Shown: positions 1-15,067 of the stretch, one piece after another
Position numbering within the stretch: the stretch's first letter is position 1
Layout: each line of letters begins with the position of its first letter
Origin: Brachypodius melanocephalos
Lineage: Eukaryota; Chordata; Aves; Passeriformes; Pycnonotidae
Assembly: GCA_013398615.1 (NCBI GenBank)
Contig: VZSR01002788.1
Location: 248,001-312,000 of the forward strand
Direction: 5' to 3'
DNA length: 64,000 bases
Position numbers and translations under genes: made by a program
The notes under the pieces: model-generated
Told to the model about the DNA's origin: nothing
The model's database searches: none
What the model saw: the letters and a program-made list of their open reading frames with translations, nothing else

Positions 1-3000
1 CACTTTCTCTTCAAGAAACAAACAGAAATTAAAGCTCTTATAAATAGGTTCTTCCTGTTTAGCGTCAAAACCACGCTGATAACTGCGCTTTCTGCACAAG
101 GTACAACATGTAAAACTCCTTTGCAGCTAATTTTGTCATTTCCCTCTAGGTAGATTATAACTGTAAAGCCACAACTGATTTATTTTAAGTCATCTGCACG
201 TATTAAAATCTCACCACTGCCCTATACCTTTTCCCAGAAAAACAAAGAAACAGCATTAGGTTTTCTCTCTACAGCTTCGAACAGCAGATGGGAAACACCT
301 AGTTCTTTACACAAGTAAAAAAAAAAAATGTGCTGCCATCAATGAGCTCAGGAACTGGAACTCAACTACAGGACTGCTACAACCTCAAACCTGTGCTGAG
401 CCACAAAATAAAAATCCCAATAGAGTTCAACTAATGTTAACAGTGAGTGGTGAATCAGTGCACTGTAGGTCAAAATAAACCCAAGGGATCATTACCTTTT
501 ACTTAGCATGTGAAAAATGGCTTTACATTCAAAATAGTCATCTTGATAAACAGTTTTTAAGACTCTGCGATATTGTAGAAAACATTTTAAATTAATTTAA
601 TTTTTGAAAATAATGATATATGTTGCTTGTTTAAAAAAATTCTCACTCCCTTATTTTCCAAAAAGGATTTTTAGAATGAGCTAAGAGGTGGCGAGTCAAA
701 TTTTCTATTTTACTGATGTATGTGCATGTGGATGCGTAAATCTCTTAAACATAAATAGATATTTTTATAACTTATTTGCTTCTTCTCTCCAAAGCTTGTT
801 ACAGAGTTGGGGGAAAATGTAAAATGAAAGCCTCTGTCAGGAATAAACAAAAGAGTTGGAGAGGATGAAGACATTCTAAAATAAGTTGAAATTAACTTTA
901 GAAGCAGCTTGGAAATCGTTTTCAGGTGAATTCTTTAACAAGAAAAGACTTCCTCAGCCTAAATTGAAGCGAATGGTACAAGTGTCTTTGGAATTTAACC
1001 CGTGAGTCCAGATGAAAGCCAGTGAAAGGGCACAGGAAGGTGGGCAAGTGACAAGGTTCAGCATCAGTTTCACTGCACAGGCTGCAGAGGGGATGCTGGG
1101 GGGGTGAGGAGGCAAAAGGATGTGTCCAGGGGTGGAACCAGCTGTTTTGCTGAAAGCATAACTAGCCAAACAAAAACATGAAGCACCAAACGCACATTTC
1201 TGATACTCCTTCAAATAGGATCTATCAAAAATAAACTCATTTTGGATAATGGTGAGAGCAGACTTGTCTGAGGGGAGACACAGTCCATGCCTGTAACGAG
1301 GGGAAGACACCAAAGAGCCGGTGCTGCTTAGGAACTCGGGGAACCTGGACACTGCACACTCCCTTAGCTGGGATTGCCCTTTTGAGGGCCTGGCAGTCAG
1401 ACAGACCCACATCCATCCCACCTCCTGCTCAAAATGCCCACTCCAAGCAGGAGGTTTCCCTCAGGCAGCAAGGCGGGGCTTTTTGACTAAGTGGGAATTG
1501 CTGAAAAGCAATGCATAAAAAAACAACAGAATCATATTTACATGACCAGTACGCATTTTTTATGATTGTGAGACTCTAATTTATAACTAGATTTACATAA
1601 TACGAAAAAATACCTTTAACAGTCTCTGTTATGCTGCACATAACCACCCATTCAGGATGCCTAACACAATTAAAGCTGCTGCACCAGAGTTTAAGAACTT
1701 GCTGTTTTGTGTAGTTAGCAAGCCTTGATGAAGTTGTTCTATGGAACACAAATATTTGGCTTCCAAGAAGATAGATGTCCCAAAGATCCCTACTATCTTG
1801 GTTCATTCTAAAGAGGGGCTGAGGTTGTGAAGCTTAAAATGTAACTTTGTATATGTGTGTTAATTTGAAGTATCAGACTTTGCATAATTCAAGATACCCA
1901 GACTCTTTACACTTGGCAGAGCGCTCCCAATGAATGGGACTGAACCGCTTTCAGGAGTTAAATTTTCCAAAGTTAAATACACAAATAATTTTGGGCTACA
2001 ACAGCAGCACATGCTGGAGGACAGGTTTCCATGCCATTATCCCCAGCACATGGGAATTACATATTTAAGTCCTCATCGGAGTCTGCATTATCTTGTCATT
2101 GTTAATACACAAGAAACTTCAATGTTTGTTCAATTTAACAGCTGGAACAGTCTCAGAATACCCGGTTGAAACTGACAATGAACAAAGGCTTTTCTCGTAG
2201 TTCCCCCCATCAGTGGTCAGGATTTATTGCCAAAATTAAAACGCAGCCATGCAAGCATATTATAGTATGAAGCACACACATAGACAGGCTTACAAATGCA
2301 GGTATTGTCTGGTTATGGACGAGGCATGCACTGTTCAGATGCGCTGTTTGATATTGTATTTAGATTTATATGAACCCCTCACAAATGGATCTGTAACCCA
2401 ATAATCGTCACACACCCTGTGAAAAAGAAGGAGGTACCACCAACCCTGCTTTACCGAAACGTTTAATGACTTGCCCTGGGTCACACAGGAAATCTGTCGT
2501 GGCAAAGCAGGGAATGGCTCTCCTGGGATCTCTGAAATCCCATCTCAATATTCTGGCCACACTGCCACCCGTCCTCAGCCGTACTTAATACGGCTAAATT
2601 ACTGATGGCAACAAACAGCAGAATCTGACTTTCAGATGAGCTGATTTGTACAATGAGTCAATCCATAACTTTTGTCTCCTCCAGACACTTAGATCGATGG
2701 GCTGTATGCCCAGCACGTTATAATAACCCTGAAAAGCTTTTGGCTCAGCCTGCAAACACATTAGCATTAACTTAAATCTGCTGCTTTGTTTACTATACAG
2801 GATATCTGCCTGCGCTCTATGCCCGAGCGATATCAATTAAAGAGACCCAAATACAGAACCCACAGAGCAGTACAAGCCCAAAGCTACCCACGAACACAGA
2901 ATTTATTAACTTTAAATGGTATTTATTCCTCCAAAGCACCATGGTCTCGCAGGCACATTTTTCTTTTCCAGGCATGGACTTGTCATGATTTACATTCAGA

Positions 3001-5215
3001 ACCTTCCCCAAAAAGCGATTCAGAAAGCGTTGGAAACCGGCTCCCCTCCCACCGCTTCCGAAATGGATTAACGTGACTCCAGCCTTGGATCCGCACGACT
3101 ACAAATTACAGTGAAGCCACCCTTGATTTAAGCTGTTGGAGAGCACGACAGGAAAATCACCAAAAATTCTGCTCTTTCAGCTCTTTACACCCATTCATTA
3201 CAGAGTCCACAGGGCCACATAGGTACCAGAGTAAATCACTCGGTGGGAGAGGACATCACCCAGTAACAAGAGGCTTTTCTTATTTCCTCAGAGGTACAAA
3301 TGTAGCAGCGCCAGGAGGGGTCTAATTACTCTCCGAACACCCAAGCAGCACTGGGCGTGATAATCTATGGACCAGATCAGCACAGCTTAGTGCACAGAAT
3401 GAAAAGACAAGCCAAGGATTGTATCCAGACCACTGAGATGCCCACAGTTTGCCAGGGTAGGCAGACTGATGCAAGCCAACAAAATAATCTGGCAAAACCC
3501 TAAACCAGATTTATAATAAAACCACACTTGACTTTTTACTGGGTTTTAGCAAAATAAGATAAAGACTTGAATTTTATTTTTAAATATTTAGAAACAAGTT
3601 TGGGAATGGGTACCTAGACAGCCTGCTGAAACCCAGAGTCCCTAAGTATCTAGATAGGCAGCTAGAGAGCTGATCCCAAAATCTATCCAGGTCAGCAGAG
3701 TAGTTTTTTATCAATCACAGTGGGCACCAGATGAAGCCTGGGAATACCAGCACTGACCTGACCAGTACTGGCTTAGCCTTTAACTCAAGCAATAACCACC
3801 ACCAAGTGCCAATCTCTGCATGGCTCTGCCCTTTTGTGAGCACAGACACGGGAAATAACATCTATACACAACGCACCAAAGTCAAACAGAATGGCAAAAG
3901 AACTTATTAAAAGCGTTCCCTTGCTCTTCCACACCAGCCCACTCTTCCATCTTGTGCTACCAAAAAAAAAACATAAAGGTTTCAGAGTGAAAAGTGCAAC
4001 AGATTCACAAACACACTTTCCAACAGCTACAGCATCCTACTCTCCAGTAACACCTCCACAAAGCTCCAGCCCGTTTTGCAGAAAATGAGAAAAGCAAACA
4101 GCAACAGGGAAATTTCACAGACATGACCCTATGTACAGTGACTCATGGCTGCTTAAGCATGGATTTTTCCCTCTTCAACACCCTAACAAAAACAAAAATA
4201 GAGTCAAATAACTAAGACTAAAATGGGAAAGATGAATTAATATCTCTGGTATCTCCTTTTTTCCTCACCTGTACGAAAGGATAGGAAGCTGGGAGCAAAA
4301 GCAAAGGTTAAATCAATCTGTCTTTTGAAGAGGTGACACGCCCAGGGGCCTTAGTCAAGGCTCCATCCTTGGCTCCTGCACAGTCAGGATCTGTGCACTG
4401 CTGCCAATGGAGCCTGGAAATCGTTTGGTGGAGCAGCAGACACAAACAGCCTCTGCATTCAGCTGTTTAGTATCAGAAATGCTAACTAGTGTTGCTTGAT
4501 TATATCATGAGGGAAAATTAAATAGGAAACAAGGATTTAACATGCATGTCTGATAGTCAGGCTTCTCGAAGAGAAAGAAAGGGAGAAAACCTCAGGAACT
4601 GAGGACATTTTGCTTCCCCTGAGCCCTCATTCATTCAAAGAGAAGAATCAGAAACCCTGACAATCTCCTCTAGCAGCCCCCTCCCATCACATCAAAGGGG
4701 AAATTCTTCTGGACAGCTCTTTACAGAGGATACAGAAAAAATTGACCAATCTCCCTCTGCCTCTTCCCACTTGGCATGATGGTCTCTCCCACCCGAAGAC
4801 TGCAGAAAGGCAGAGTTTACACAGCTGAAGCAAGACCTCTTCCATGCAGCTCTTGCACGGATGCAGCAAGAGCACCTGTGCCTACCAGCGTTACGCGGCT
4901 CAGGGATGGCACAGAAAATTCTCTCTGCACCCAGAGAGAAGAACGCGGGCTTCCTACCCGATCCCCTCACCTGCCTGACGTGCTGCTTTGCCAGAAGGCA
5001 GCCTTCCCGCTTCTGCTGGAAAAAATAAACTTCGATTATCCCTGCCTGATATTTACATTTTAATAGTTCCACACACAGGACAAGCTCTGCCGTTGCCATC
5101 GACAAATACCGACGGGAAAGAGAAAAATCACAAAACCCCACCACCCGAGCCACAGCCACGAAACACGACACCCTCGCACGGGCTCTGGGGTGGACAGGGA
5201 CCCCGGGTAACTTAC
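1..5215. other. Intergenic, no gene recognised
   Basis: This stretch is AT-leaning and full of stop codons on both strands. The longest open frame (minus, 954-1421) has no recognisable domain and looks like chance. There is no CpG island and no CR1 end that I can see. If the minus-strand first exons further right belong to ANK2, this would be an ANK2 intron or upstream region; that is inference from gene order only. Confidence 0.5.
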
Positions 5216-5590
5216 TGACGGGTGTGTTCCTCCCTCGGCGCAGGGCTCCTGCGAGCCGCCCGTCACAGCGCCGGTGCTGCCGCAAGCCGCGGGCGCTGCC
5301 GGCCGCCCCCCGCCTGTGACAGCGCCGAGCAGGGAGCCCTCCCTCCTCTCCCGGTATGTCCAAGCTCGCTCACGCCAGATCTGGAGCAGGAGCACGCAGG
5401 ACGGCGAGGAGCCCGCTGCTGCCCCCGCCGGGCGGTGGCGACAGGCGGGACAGCCGCCCCCCGCCCGCGGGGCGGAGGCTCCCGGCCCCGCACCGCCCCT
5501 GCGCCCGCTCCCCGCTGGAACCGCAGCGGGCGAGGAACCTGCGTGGGTACCCGCCGGGATGGGATAGGGGAGCCACAGCCGCCGACAGAC
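5216..5590 (-). promoter_or_regulatory. CpG island with candidate non-coding first exon (minus)
   Basis: This is a sharply bounded GC- and CpG-rich block in AT-rich surroundings, the usual look of a vertebrate promoter. Reading the minus strand, it ends in a good splice donor (TCA then GTAAGT, exon end at 5216). I found no ATG in a frame open to the donor, so an exon here would be 5' untranslated. From known gene order beyond LARP7, ANK2 is the likeliest owner, as one of several alternative promoters. That assignment is inference; no ANK2 protein sequence is visible in the window. It could also drive a long non-coding RNA. Confidence 0.45.
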
Positions 5591-5871
5591 TAGGCACACA
5601 CCGCTGTGTTTCGATCCCCCGCTCCCTTCTTCCCCCAGCAATGGGCACAGGGGACATCTGGAACAGGGGCTGGCGAGTTATCCGTAAGCCAAGCGCAGGA
5701 GCTGCGCCGGGAGCAGGGAAAAGGGGAAACAAACAGCTTTGCTGAGCCACAATGAGGCCAGCAAACAGTGCTAGTTTTGTCTAAAGACATCTAATTTTGC
5801 TTTGCTGCTGCATTATCATATATTCTGAGACTACAGCCATGCCTAAATAAACATGGAATCTGTCTGCCCTC

Positions 5872-6246
5872 TGATCATGGAATCGCCCAATGGCTTGGGT
5901 TGGAAGGGATCTTATAGATGAGCTCCTTCCAACACCTCTGCCATATGCAAAGACACCTGCCACTAGACCAGGATTCCCCAAGCCCTGACCAAGCTGGTCT
6001 CGGACCCTTCCAGGGATGGGGCAGCCACAGCTTCTCTGGGCAGCCTGGTCCTCCCTCTGGCCCCAACCAGGGCCTCATCACCCTCACACAGCCAAGAATT
6101 CCATCCTAATATCCCATATAACTCCACCCTCTGTCTAGTCACTCCATGCCCTTGTGACAAGTCTGTCTCCAGCTCTCTTGGAGCTGCTTAGGTACTGGAA
6201 GGTCTCCCCAGAGCATTCTCTTCTCCAGGCTGAACAACCTGTTTGA
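5872..6246 (-). mobile_element. CR1 LINE 3' fragment (5'-truncated)
   Basis: The plus strand reads like the reverse complement of a CR1 3' end. It starts with ATCATGGAATCGCC, then a GGTTGGAAGGGATCTTAT block, and continues through a CAGCCTGGTCC block to CTCCAGGCTGAACAAC. The element therefore lies on the minus strand with its 3' end at 5872, and it is 5'-truncated near 6246. It is about 375 bp, non-coding and diverged. CR1 is the dominant LINE of birds and is also found in other reptiles, which supports the organism call. Confidence 0.85.
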
Positions 6247-9200
6247 GGTGCAAAGCTGGAGTGAGAAATTAAGTCTAAGCCAGTACTCCAAGGAACATCC
6301 AAAAGCAAAATGCTGGAAAAGGAGATGAGAGCACTAGGGAGAGAAGGAAAGGCACATCACGGCATAAAGCTGGCAGGGAGCGAACAGCATTTCCCATTTC
6401 ACTTGTGAAAATGCAGCACAACTCAGACCTCTGTTTCAACAGCTCCACATCACTTTGCTCCACATGCTGACTCCCGTGGTCCAGCACGTTCAACTGCACG
6501 GGCTGTGCAAAGCAGAGAACACACTGGCACTCAGAAAATGCAACAGGTAACACTATCAATGGTTCAAAGTTGACAGGTAACATCTCATTCTCCTTCTGCT
6601 CTATCATCACTTTGGCACAGAACGGACAAAGTTTGATGCTTTTACAATATTAGGGCTTCCTCAATGCAATAAGGGGAACTTAAAATGAAGAGCACCAGGC
6701 CTTTTCCATAGCTGCGTACTTTGCAAAAAAAAACCCTTAACAATTAAGCATACAAAACCTTGCAGTGCAAACACATGGATATTGAAGCTGAACTGTTTCA
6801 GCCACATAAGGTTTGATAATTTTAGTAAGAAAATATTAACCCACACATCAAGAAGGAACACAAGATAGTCTTTGATACGCTGAAAAGATCAGGAGATCAG
6901 GGCTAAAGGGAACAGGAAATATGAAGAGATGTAAAAATAGAAAGAATCTGTTCTGTGAAGCTATACACATTAGCTCTTGTCAGTGCCGTCTGGAACCAAA
7001 ACCAAGAAAGATGTAACAGTTCTCAATACTCCCATTAAAACTGTAAATGAAGTTTAAAAAAATAAAATCCAGCACAACTATCTTAACAGATCTCTTTCTG
7101 TACATTCCCTCTCCCTTCAAATTAATTACATTATGCTTCCACATCACTGACATTAAATGACTAATGTGACCTACAACATCACTCTTGAGACCAAAGCAAG
7201 CAGTGGCACTGTGTGGGCAGCCTGACGAGGCTGGGCACTCTGAATCCTGCAGCACAAAACACACACCAAGTGCTGCACAAAGCAAGCCAGGAATAAAGCA
7301 AGGAAATTGCTGCATTGAAATACGTGGCATAAAACATTCATTTGTTTTTTCCCCATTCCTCCTTCTCTCATTTTCCAGATACATCTAAGTTGTTTCATTC
7401 ATAGCAAATGCAATCGATAATGCTTTTAGCTCCGACTGCATAAAGAGTCCAGCATAATACTGCACCCGCTCCAAACCTAACTCCTTCCAGAATTACACAG
7501 GAGCAAATCCCAAGTGCAAAAGAAACTCTGGAGCAGGCCCCGCACAGCCATAGAGGAGGGTTTTTTAATAACAGACATACATACACATGCATTGGAGCTT
7601 TGGGAAGGATGAGGAAAGCAGCAATATTTCAATGCTGGTTAGTGAATTGGGTGTCAAAGCAGCTCGAAGGGGGAGCAGGTCATTTCACTAATTAAAGCTG
7701 TTCTTCCATGTTTCATTTTCTGACGTTTGAGCAGTCCGGTTGCCTTGCCACGGGCAGAATGGAACACGCCACTGAGCTCAAGCCAGAGGATGATCACTTG
7801 TGACTCAGCTCAAATTAAAAATACACAAATAAAAAGCTAAACCGACAGGATACAACCCAAAGATGCATCCATATCCACTGAGCTTCAGAATGCCTTTTCC
7901 AACATGGAGTTAAACTATCTTTCTCGGATCACAACATAGCTAACAAAAGGGAACGGCCAAAACAACCTATCATCAACCAGCAGAACAAGGAGTTTTCTCC
8001 TGCTAGGAATGTTTCAAGGGTTTCACCATTAAATAAGTTCCCTGCACAGCAACAGGCTACTAAAGACAAATCAGCATCAATCCCTTCAGAACTGAGTTCA
8101 CAAAGGCCAGCTGTGAGAAAAGCCCTTCCTGTGCTGTCTCTTAAACCACTGAAGGAAGGACAATTGTCACCTTCCAGAGCAAGCCAGAGAGCAGTAGTTG
8201 CCAAACGCAATTGGCCCAAGGCTACAAAACAGCTTTCAGCTACTGAAGACCAGACTCTCAGCGTGTTTCAAAGGCAACACGGTTAATTTGGGGGTTTTTG
8301 AGTTCTATTCTCCATGACAGCTACTTCACAAAGGTTAGGGCAGCAGTGAGGCTGGAGATCCCTCCCAAAGGGACCTGCTCGCAAAGGGATAGACGAGAAG
8401 TTTTATAGAAGCAGATCCATATTCCTTCTCAGGGAATTCTTCCTCCACCTGCAGAGAGGACAAGAGAAATAGCTACCCACAGATTTGCGTAGCTATCCAC
8501 CACTAACCCCAAACCAAATGCCACAGAATCACCTGGACTAAGAAATGGGAAAAGCAAAGAAAAAGGAGGGTGCTTATGTCCTTGACTTCTGCTTCAAAAA
8601 TGTAGGAGTTTTGAATGGAAACCCATCAGGAAACCTCACATGGCCAAATTAGCAAGTGAAAGATGCTGAGGAGTCATTTTTTGCTTCAAGGAGTGACTTC
8701 AAACAATTGTTCTACACTCTTTCCATTTTTCTTTGCTGTTGTTTGCTTTCCCTTTCCTTCCCCTCAAAGCCTTACTGGTAAGGGAATTTAACTTCATTTA
8801 CAGAGTAAGCAAAAGGAAGCTCTCTGGTATTTGTTCATTTCCAGCATTATGTCTTCCTAATTAAATTTCTGTGCATCTCTGTTCAGAGTTAGGGCCACCA
8901 GTGAAGGAGGTGTCTCCTGCACTTCAGTGACCAGCATGAGCCAACCTAAGGCTTTTTCCAAAGCTCACGAGAGGAACAAGCAGCTTTCCAACAAAGGTCA
9001 CAATTTCCTGTGGAGCTGGAACCACAACAGGCACCTTCTGTCAGCATTCCCAGAGATGACCACACTGTAATCCTTACACGGGCACAGACCCACAGGTTGG
9101 ATCTACTCTACAGTATCCAGTAAAATTTAGATTCTGATTTTTCCCCCCAAGAGAAACTATAGTCTTATCACATCAATTCATCCTACAGCCTGTGGAAATC

Positions 9201-12200
9201 AGAGCTAGAATGTTCACTCACTGAGATAACAAAATTTGCTACAAAGCACAAACTTGGAAAAATCACATTTTTCCTAATTGAGTACAACTTTTCCTCAGGT
9301 TTTCACCTGTCCCCAAGGGATGTTTACTATCTTCTGGGACTAAACTCATTGTGGGAGCCCTTGGAGCGTGCCAAGAGCTGCTTACTCTTGCACGCAGGCC
9401 ATTCTCAAACCAAGTTTATTGAAAATACTCTTCCCACTACACCTGAGGGATGGCTGGGAGACTGTGTGGAGGAAAATGAGCAGAGTCTGAAGTCAAAGAG
9501 TAAGATGCTGGCAGTAGGCAGTGTGAACAGGGAAGATTTTTACAGTATCTCCTTTCTCCACTTGAAAATAAAAAGAGTTCTGCATATTGAGATACACCCC
9601 CTCAGCCTACAGATTAATCTGGACTTTTAAACAAAAGCTTCTTGTTAAAGTGCAACAATTAAGAACGAAAACAACTTTAGCACACTATATATTTTAATGG
9701 AACCGTCCTTGACGTGCAATATGAGGGCAAATTTGTTTCCTGACAGCCTGACTCAGTCTAATGGACAGGGAGGCTGCAGTTTTTCCACTCCTCCCAACGA
9801 CTTGTTGCAATGGAGATGAGAGCTCTGCGTACAGCAATGCCATCTTCTGGCACAGGTCCTGTGAGAAAGGCCACTTGCTGAATGCCACTAGAAGAAAGCT
9901 CCTCTTTCGGGAAAACAGCGACTCAGACTCCACAATAAATCTCGAATATTTCCCCTCTCCACTGCACTTGCTATCGGGTTCTAATTGTTCGAGGGTGCTG
10001 AGTGAGGCACACACAGTGTGTGGCTGCAGGGACAAACGCCTCGAGTGTCCCCTAAAGGCGTGCCAAGCACAGCGCTGAGAGCGGGCATTTACAGGCTGGA
10101 AACAGGGATGAGTTCAAAGCCCGTCGATGGAGGAGTCTGGCAGGAAGGGCAAGCAGTCACCCAGAGCCAACTTTGCATATTCCTGGGAAAATCAGCAAAC
10201 ATTTCACACGTCTGACTTTTTAACTTCTGTATTCCCAGACAGAGAATCTATATTAAGCTACAGCAAAGATTGAAAACTCGTGCTATTTACATTGAGGAAA
10301 TAAACACGGCCTGGCAATCCACGACTTCCTCACTTGCTCCTGAACAATCACCATTTGGCCTATGGAGGTATAGTGGGACAGTCTTAGGATAAGATTTCTC
10401 ACTAAATTTAACACTTATGCTTCTTTTTCTCCCTCCCCAAAGTTTGCAAGGTTAATGTTACAAGTATATATTGAGAGTACAGATTTTAGACTGAGAAAAT
10501 CAGATCTTGGGTAGTTCTAGTCTGAAATAATACCTGAGAAGAAACGACACTCTGGAATTCCTGTGTCATTTAATACCAAAAGACCTCCTGGGAATCAGAT
10601 ACACTGCAGGGGCGCTAACCTAGCAATCTCAGCCAAAACAGGCCATGCTCTGCTCCTTCCAAGACACCCACAGCAGTAAGATGATGACCAGCCAATTGCA
10701 GTTGATCCCTTTTCCTCTCTGACATTTTCATTCTGCAACTCATCCCAAAATCTCAAACAAATACTTTGCAACACCCATAAAAGCCCAACTTCATTTTCAC
10801 TCAGCCAGTGAAAACAATAATTAAAGGAACTGGGTTTTGTGACTGAAATCAGCCACTTTGGTTCTCAGATATTTGCTCATTTTAAAAAGTACCCCCTTTA
10901 CATACTGATTTAACAAAAGAAGAGCATTATTTTAAATGTTTACACTTGCATGTATGAGAAAGATATTTTGGACTGTAATTAGTGGACAGTCGAACAAAGT
11001 TTTGTGGACATTTGTAATCCCAGAAAGACAGTCAGAAAGTGTTCTGCTTTCACTTCCAATTGCTTTGATGCCTTCCATTGTTTTTCCTTTGCTTCTTTGC
11101 CACTGTCAGTTTTGTTTACCTCTTCTCTCTCCCTCTTTCAGTTCCCATAAAAAGGGGCTTTCCCCAATTCCCTGTACAAAAATTACCCTCTTCTGCTCTA
11201 AGTTAAATGCGGTTTTTACAGAGGGCCCCCTCTGTGAAGAGTATGGCCTTCCTCAATGCTTGTAATTCATCTCTTAACAAATGGCTTGTTCAAAAAAAGC
11301 AACCAGAAAACATTTATTTCAGAGAAAAGTTTACCAGTTACGTTTGAAAGAAGAATTTCATAGGTTTTGGACTTGAAAGACGATACGTGACAAATACCAC
11401 CAAAACAGCTTTCAGAGCCCTTCGAGTCCTCGATTTCTGCCTGATGCTGGTGAGCAAGTTAACCAGCTGTGTCACATCAAAGGTGTCATTTTTTTCAAAC
11501 CCTAACCTTTCAATCTGACTTTTCAGTGCTGATGCTCACAAAAACCGGGTTTGTTTTACTATCAGTTTTGAAGGACAGCCACTTTGGCAAACCAGACTGT
11601 CTGAATCTCTCAGCATCTTGGCCTGGCATGACTCAAGGCTGTGCCCTGACAAAAACACCTTCCAACCCACACTGCTAACACATTAGAAGGAAATAAGAGG
11701 AAGCAATGCAGCTTTGCAGCCATCAGAATTGCTCTAGGAGATCCCTGAGTCATTTGAACGACATTAAAGTTGCAACATGAGTCGCATCTTAAGAAAATGT
11801 GTATGGGAAATGTCTGTCTGAAATGAATTCTTTGGTGACTAATAAAGGGAAAGCTCCAAGTAAACAGCTTCCCATAATAAGATGTTCTCATTCCCATAGA
11901 TTCCCATTAGACCAAGGTCAGTAGTTACAGATACGCTCCATTCTCTCAACAACTCTTGCTAGTTGATAACAATTTGCTATCAGGAATTTTATGTCTCATC
12001 TTTCACAATTCTAAATACGTCCAGAGGAAAATGCTTTGATCAGACTCTCTGCTGACATTTTGGCTGAAAGAAAAGACACATGGATGGAGGCCTGGCCTAC
12101 AGTTGAAGTGCATCTTTCGAAAACTGCTTTGATTTATATGATAAACCACTGTATAAAAAACAGCTAAGCAGGCACTCCCAAGAAAACAACACTATTACTG

Positions 12201-14700
12201 GAAATATCTTTGGTTAAATAGAACTTACCCTCTGGACGCATTTACGTAACAACCACTAATGCTGGTCCAACATATGTAGTAAACAGAACAAACAGGCAAC
12301 CACAGACACTCAAAACATGAGGCTGAAGAGCTGACACAGTCAGGTTTGGGTTTAAGGCCCTTTCAGCCAAACATCCTGTTTATACCTCCCTCTGTGGGGG
12401 AGACCAGTCATTCAAAATAATATTGCTTGGAACTTGCTGCCCAAATTCTCAATCACTGCCTAGCTTTGCTTTTTAAGAGTATTTGAATGCTGAGGTTTTG
12501 CAATCATCAAGCAATACAGCAAATAGCACAGCTATGTGTAGAAAATACACAAAAGCTGTAGAATCAGCAATGCCCCCAACAGGGCAATTGATATGAAAAT
12601 TGTGCTATTGACATTTTGGAAGCTGCATATTTATTTTTCTTATAAAGCTATAAATTACTAGCTTAAAGCTACTCCAGCATCTCAGTTACTTATGCATTAA
12701 TACATATGATACCAGGATGAAAAGCTCAGTTTTTTAATCTTACCATGCCATCTCACCAGCAGCACCTTGAAGTTAACCACGCTTCCAACACAACTGTGCC
12801 TGCAAGCGGTTGATAATCCAGCAGGGCGATTCCAGAGGTGAGGATACAAACTGCCGTGCCTGGGTGCAGATGTTTGAAAGCAAAAGCTATATCCTTACCT
12901 CAGCTCTAGCAACTTTCCTCCGTGTGAGCAAACAGCAGGCTGCCTGACAAGCTTTTGCAGAGACATGTGAAATTAAGATCTGCTCTCCAACAGGTATAAA
13001 TTCATCCTCTCACAAGATGAAAAAAGTACCAACAATGAAGAACACGTTGCTAATTTCAAGATCTCATTATCTGAGAGTTCTTGCCATACAGATCTATTAA
13101 TAAGTCCAACCTTTGCTGGCTCTGGCAAACCTACAGTAAACAAAGACTTTGAATACCTAACATATTAAAAAAAGCTTAGGAAATACAAACCAAATTAAAT
13201 TTAAAAGCACTTAGGGCCAAATGTAATAATCCTGCAGCTCAGTGGCTGAACACAGTGGGTTTTTTTCCTACTGGGTTATCTCTTCAGAGACTGTCCAATT
13301 GTACAAACCAGGCAATCCTGCACATATGCCTAGAGGGCTCTTCACCCAGTGCAGAAGTTTAACTGCAGTTCTTCCTTTGCAAGGGCATTTAAAAACCTGA
13401 GGACAGCGTGATACATAAACACATTTGTGCACAGGATATCTGAAATGCGTACGCTGTTCAAATATTTAGCTAGTTATATGACTTCTCTTCTAAAGTTCAT
13501 GCATCTGGGTAAACACCAGCATTTCCCATGTCTACTGGTGTCCAAATTCCTCATGAGCAATCCCAACAATGTAAATTTGGAGTCGGAAGTGAAATATTTG
13601 TCGTGTCAACTAACACACACCAGCAATAGTGTTTGCGTCTGGCAGCACAGCCAAATAGTGGGCTCTGATGGCAACACCAAGGCTGGTGGTTGGTTGGTTT
13701 CTTTGTTTTAATAATTGTAGGGGTTTTTTTCCCCCATATTCAGAGTAATACCAACTGGTCTTGAATCCCTGCACTTCGAAAATCAAGTAAACCAAAACAA
13801 GGCGACTCTGTGGAGCTTACATTTGGGGTCACAGATGGTGTAGCTGCAGCTCCGCACCACGTTTCAGAGCTGGCTTGACACTCTTTTCTTTGGAGCAGGA
13901 GCTCGATGCCAGCTGAGCAGAGCACTTGTCAGGTAAAACAGGATTACTGGATGTTCCTTCCTCAAGAAGGCGAGACATGAGTGCGCATGGCAGGGAATCA
14001 TGATTGATGACAACTCGTCTCAAAATCCTGAGACTCTTTTTATTTATTTTTTTAAAACTGACATAGATTCTGACCTGCCCTTTAAAAACTGACTTTTGTT
14101 GTATCTCCTACTGTGGGCGATACAGCCAAATAAAAAGCTGCCTATATCCAGACACAAGTAATTTTACCTGCAACTTTTCATTTAGACTTGGAGAAGAGAA
14201 GATTCCCATCTTTCCTGATACCTTCTTTCCAACAGTTGTGGCCACCAACGTAAAATATTCAGTTTTCCAGCTTCACAGCAGAATAACTTTTCAGTCTAAT
14301 GTACCCAATCCATCTAGATGCAACACTGCTTTCACTTTTGCCAGAATCCTTAGCAGAGATATTTAGTTACAAGCCAGAGATCAATTTCATTTGTGCAGGT
14401 TTACCAACCACAGGAGGGATAGAAAACTGACACAAAATCCCAAGTGCAAATCCTTGTTCACTATGTATATGTTAGAAGATAAGAATTTCCCCAAATGTGT
14501 GCTGATTTCTACATGCTTGTTTATGTTCATCTAAATTTGATTATCATATTGCATTAAATTATATATTAAATGGGCTCAGAGTGAAATACATCATCATTAA
14601 CATAATTAAAAATGTGAGAGAAGTGTTACCTTTTATAGTTATTCCATTGCTTCCACTGGATCTTAAGTATAAAAAAAGTCAATGGCTCAGCTGTCATAAT
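6247..14700. other. Intergenic or intronic, nothing recognised
   Basis: I see no gene, RNA or repeat that can be named in this stretch. Open frames are short, and their translations show no domain or splice framework. Sequence composition is uniform and AT-leaning with no CpG island. Confidence 0.5.
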
Positions 14701-15067
14701 CTATGTTACCATGGTAAGTGTTCTGCCATATATAATTCCATCTGCCTACAAACAGGGACCAAAAATATATATTTGTGTCATCTCTAAAGTAGAAGATTTA
14801 ATTTTTCACTCCTAAATCAAAGCAAACACATTTATATTGGTAACTGCATTTAGGTCAGAATTATTTTATGACAAGTACAGTCAATACGCTAATTACAGAT
14901 ATCAAGAGTTTAATAAACATTCTAGAAACCATCCATTTATAGTAAGACTTTTTACTGTCTTTGATTTCTCTATACTTACTTTTCCTGCTCTAATCCTTTT
15001 CTACAATATGAAAATGTTTCTTTGGAATGTACCTTAAGTTAATATTTTCATTTTTATTTTCTTCCAG

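Noticed and set aside
954..1421. 155-codon open frame, minus strand
   Set aside because: No domain, no splice or promoter context, Cys/Ser-rich random-looking translation; a frame of this length is expected by chance in 64 kb.
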